Source of the DNA: an uncultured Selenomonadales bacterium
GTDB lineage: Bacteria > Bacillota > Negativicutes > Acidaminococcales > Acidaminococcaceae
Assembly (NCBI GenBank): GCA_900315345.1
Contig: OMYP01000001.1
Coordinates: 44,525-108,524, forward strand
Direction of reading: 5' to 3'
DNA length: 64,000 nucleotides
A program made the translations under genes and the position numbers. A model generated the notes under the pieces. That model saw nothing but the letters and a program-made list of their open reading frames with translations, had not been told where the DNA came from and did not search any database. Below are positions 61,975-64,000 of this stretch, one piece after another. How positions within the stretch are numbered: position 1 is the first letter of the stretch; every line of letters starts with the position of its first letter.

Positions 61975-62850
61975 ATGATTACCAAAGAAGAAATCCGAAA
62001 ACTTGTGGAAGATTTTGTTGATACGTCTCCCGTAAACCGCATGGGCGAAGCCTTCGGGGACGAAAAAATGTGGGATCATCCGTTAGTAGGTTTTGCCAGC
62101 GGGGCCGATCCGCTTTTCCGCCAGTTCAAAGCACGGAACGGTTGCGGCACCACCCACTGGATGCCGGCGGAAATTTTTAACAAACAGTTTCCTGAAAGTC
62201 ACGCCAAACCCGAAGAACTTACTATTGTCAGCTGGGTCCTGCCCCAGACGGAAGCTACGAAAGCTTCCATGCGCTGCCAGGACAAATGGCCCAGCGAGCG
62301 TTGGGCCCGGGCCCGTGTCGTAGGAGAACCCATCAATGAAGAAGTACGTAAATATATGGTCAGGACCCTGACAGACATGGGGTATGAAGTCATGGCCCCG
62401 GTGCTTCATCCGGAGTGGACCCGTCTGGAAAACGATGTGCAGACCTTCACCTCTAAATGGTCGGAGCGCCACATTGCCTATACGGCAGGGCTGGGCACCT
62501 TCAGCTTCAGCGATGCGCTGATTACACGCAAGGGCATCGCCCACCGGTTAGGCTCTATTATCATTAAAGTAAAACTGGAACCGGATAAGCGCCCATATAA
62601 GGACCGATTCGACTGGTGCCTCTGGTATGCCAAAGGCACCTGCCTGCAATGTGTCCGCCGCTGCCCCGGGGAAAACGCACTCACCCTGGAGAACGGCCAT
62701 TTGAAACGGAACTGTAAGGCTTATTCCCATGGGAAAACCATTCCGTACATCAAGGAGCATTTCCACATCGACGGCTACGGCTGCGGTTTCTGCCAGACCG
62801 GCGTACCCTGCGAAAGCCGGATTCCCGCTGGCATTGACGTGGACGAATAA
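61975..62850 (+). CDS. Epoxyqueuosine-reductase-like 4Fe-4S protein
   Basis: 291 residues from the ATG at 61975, which follows AAGGAGAA. HIAYTAGLGTFSFSDALIT matches the QueG-like segment AYxAGLG, and the C-terminal half has TCLQCVRRCPGENAL, one [4Fe-4S] motif, and further Cys (YGCGFCQTGVPCESRIP). It differs from true QueG (about 350 residues) in the N-terminal part, so it is a relative rather than a sure tRNA-modification enzyme. Convergent with sbcC. Confidence 0.8.
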   Translation: MITKEEIRKLVEDFVDTSPVNRMGEAFGDEKMWDHPLVGFASGADPLFRQFKARNGCGTTHWMPAEIFNKQFPESHAKPEELTIVSWVLPQTEATKASMRCQDKWPSERWARARVVGEPINEEVRKYMVRTLTDMGYEVMAPVLHPEWTRLENDVQTFTSKWSERHIAYTAGLGTFSFSDALITRKGIAHRLGSIIIKVKLEPDKRPYKDRFDWCLWYAKGTCLQCVRRCPGENALTLENGHLKRNCKAYSHGKTIPYIKEHFHIDGYGCGFCQTGVPCESRIPAGIDVDE

Positions 62851-62853
62851 CAC

Positions 62854-64000
62854 TCAGCTGATCTGCCATCGGGCGTGGCTTCCGTATTCATCCTTGGTTA
62901 CGATGAGCTGGTCTTCGATCTCCTGTTTCAGCTCCGCCACGTGGGAAATAATGCCGATAAGTCTGGAGCCCCCTGCCATCTGTTTCAGCACCCGGACCGC
63001 CTGGTTCCGGGAATGTTCGTCCAGAGAACCGAATCCTTCGTCGATAAACATCACGTCCAGGTTAAGGGACGCAGAGCTTTCCTGTATCTGGTCCGCCATC
63101 CCCAGGGCCAAGGACAGAGCGGCCATAAAGGATTCACCGCCGGACAGGGTACGGATCTCCCGTTCTTTTCCGGTGATAACGGAATACACCATCAGGTCAA
63201 GCCCCCGGTTCTTCCCTTTTCCTGCCTGCTCCTCCCCGGTCATCCGCAGTTCAAACTGCCCAGCGGACATTTCCCGGAACCGGCGGTTGGCAGCGAACAA
63301 AATCCGTTCCAAATAGTACCGCTGCACAAAAGTCTCGATATCCATCCTGGCATCGGTGGTCTTGCCGTTCAGCCGGTCATACAGCAGGGCAATGCGCCCA
63401 AAGTCACGGGCTATTTTACCGTTATCTTCCAGATTGCATGCCAGTGCATCACAGGCAACAGAATTTTTCCCCAGCAGGTTTTTGGTATCCTGCAATTCCC
63501 TTTGCACCGCCGTTAGTTTTTCTTCTGCAGCATCGGCTGCCGTCTGCAACGCAGCCACTTCCGGCTTTGGGCGTCCGGCAATAGTTTGCTTCGCTGTATC
63601 CGCAGCGCTTTGGGCTGCAATGCGTGTTGTGTTATATTTGCTGATTTTCTGTTGCAGCCGAACCACTTCTTCTTTGCGATGGGATGAAACAATGTTTTGC
63701 CATAGGGATTCGGTGATTGCTTTCTCTTTTAAAACGGTTTCATAGGATGCGAACCGCCCATCCCGTTCTTCTTTTTGTCCGGGCAGTGCCTTTTTATATT
63801 GAGCGATCAGCGTTTCTGCAGCTTCTTTTGCCTGTTTCGCTGCCATTAGTATTTTGTTCGCCGCTTCATATGCGGCGTCTTTTTTATTTTGTTCTGCTTC
63901 GGCATCCGCCAAAACCTGCTTCGCTTCTTCCACAGACGCATATTCTTTTTGCCACGCCAGATTTTTCAGCGTTTCTTCCGCAGCCGCAAACACTGTGCGT
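62854..64000 (-). CDS. sbcC: SbcC nuclease ATPase subunit, 5' end outside window
   Basis: About 380 C-terminal codons are in the window. A long coiled coil (VEEAKQVLADAEAEQNKKDA onward) leads to the second ATPase half: TLSGGESFMAALSLALGMAD is the ABC signature, LDVMFIDEGFGSLDEHSRNQ Walker B and D-loop, and GIISHVAELKQEI the H-loop. SbcCD processes DNA hairpins and breaks. An sbcD partner would lie outside the window. Confidence 0.93.
   Translation of the reverse strand, partial: RTVFAAAEETLKNLAWQKEYASVEEAKQVLADAEAEQNKKDAAYEAANKILMAAKQAKEAAETLIAQYKKALPGQKEERDGRFASYETVLKEKAITESLWQNIVSSHRKEEVVRLQQKISKYNTTRIAAQSAADTAKQTIAGRPKPEVAALQTAADAAEEKLTAVQRELQDTKNLLGKNSVACDALACNLEDNGKIARDFGRIALLYDRLNGKTTDARMDIETFVQRYYLERILFAANRRFREMSAGQFELRMTGEEQAGKGKNRGLDLMVYSVITGKEREIRTLSGGESFMAALSLALGMADQIQESSASLNLDVMFIDEGFGSLDEHSRNQAVRVLKQMAGGSRLIGIISHVAELKQEIEDQLIVTKDEYGSHARWQIS

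Overview
The window looks like a chromosomal segment of a diderm Firmicute (class Negativicutes), most like Acidaminococcus or Phascolarctobacterium. That placement is an inference. It rests on Clostridia-like housekeeping genes with strong AGGAGG-type ribosome sites sitting beside an outer-membrane TonB-dependent receptor, on moderate GC, and on strictly anaerobic enzymes (class III ribonucleotide reductase, 4Fe-4S proteins). No phage structural genes, integrase, transposase or CRISPR array were seen.

Layout. 0-7.3 kb: end of a YjiH-type membrane protein, two carboxylesterase-family proteins flanking a YtcJ-type amidohydrolase, and a lipoprotein-like nucleoside deoxyribosyltransferase. 7.3-19.2 kb: a mosaic of small leftward genes and gene fragments (DUF1653 twice, Nudix, nitroreductase, YjbR/PUA-like, HU, ZIP transporter, pieces of Sir2, PaaI, GNAT and ClpX). 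Three duplicated anchors in the same order and orientation suggest a decayed tandem duplication next to a tRNA-Arg gene. 19.3-25.6 kb: a polyphosphate block of ppk, a degenerate Ppx-HD protein whose stop overlaps the ppk start, and a divergent intact Ppx/GppA-HD protein. 25.7-33.8 kb: DUF4127 protein, then a leftward purine operon purE-purM-purN-purH(cyclohydrolase only)-purD-guaB. 34-36.2 kb: FAD oxidoreductase and a secreted peptidoglycan amidase.

36.2-37.4 kb: 1.1 kb without convincing genes, holding four related hairpins in two divergent pairs around AT-rich centres. 37.4-43.3 kb: family 4 uracil-DNA glycosylase, an alkaline-phosphatase-superfamily hydrolase, a HyuA-type hydantoinase/oxoprolinase coupled to a permease, and an exported protein. 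43.5-48.1 kb: a Zn-type ArsR repressor with a DUF1847 protein, then nrdG-nrdD behind a near-consensus promoter with an NrdR box. 48.1-53.8 kb: HerA-like ATPase, NhaC antiporter and TonB receptor. 53.9-55.5 kb: a 170-bp palindromic element and a PurF homologue lacking the Cys nucleophile.

55.7-60.7 kb: a five-gene leftward operon (circularly permuted ATP-grasp, alpha-E, transglutaminase-like, two AstE-like deacylases, one without its first zinc-ligand His). It is a candidate amide-bond or peptide pathway of unknown product. 61-64 kb: DMT-type membrane protein, GIY-YIG protein, QueG-like Fe-S protein, and the 3' part of sbcC. Small repeats with GGAAACACTGATTAA-type ends lie next to several genes.
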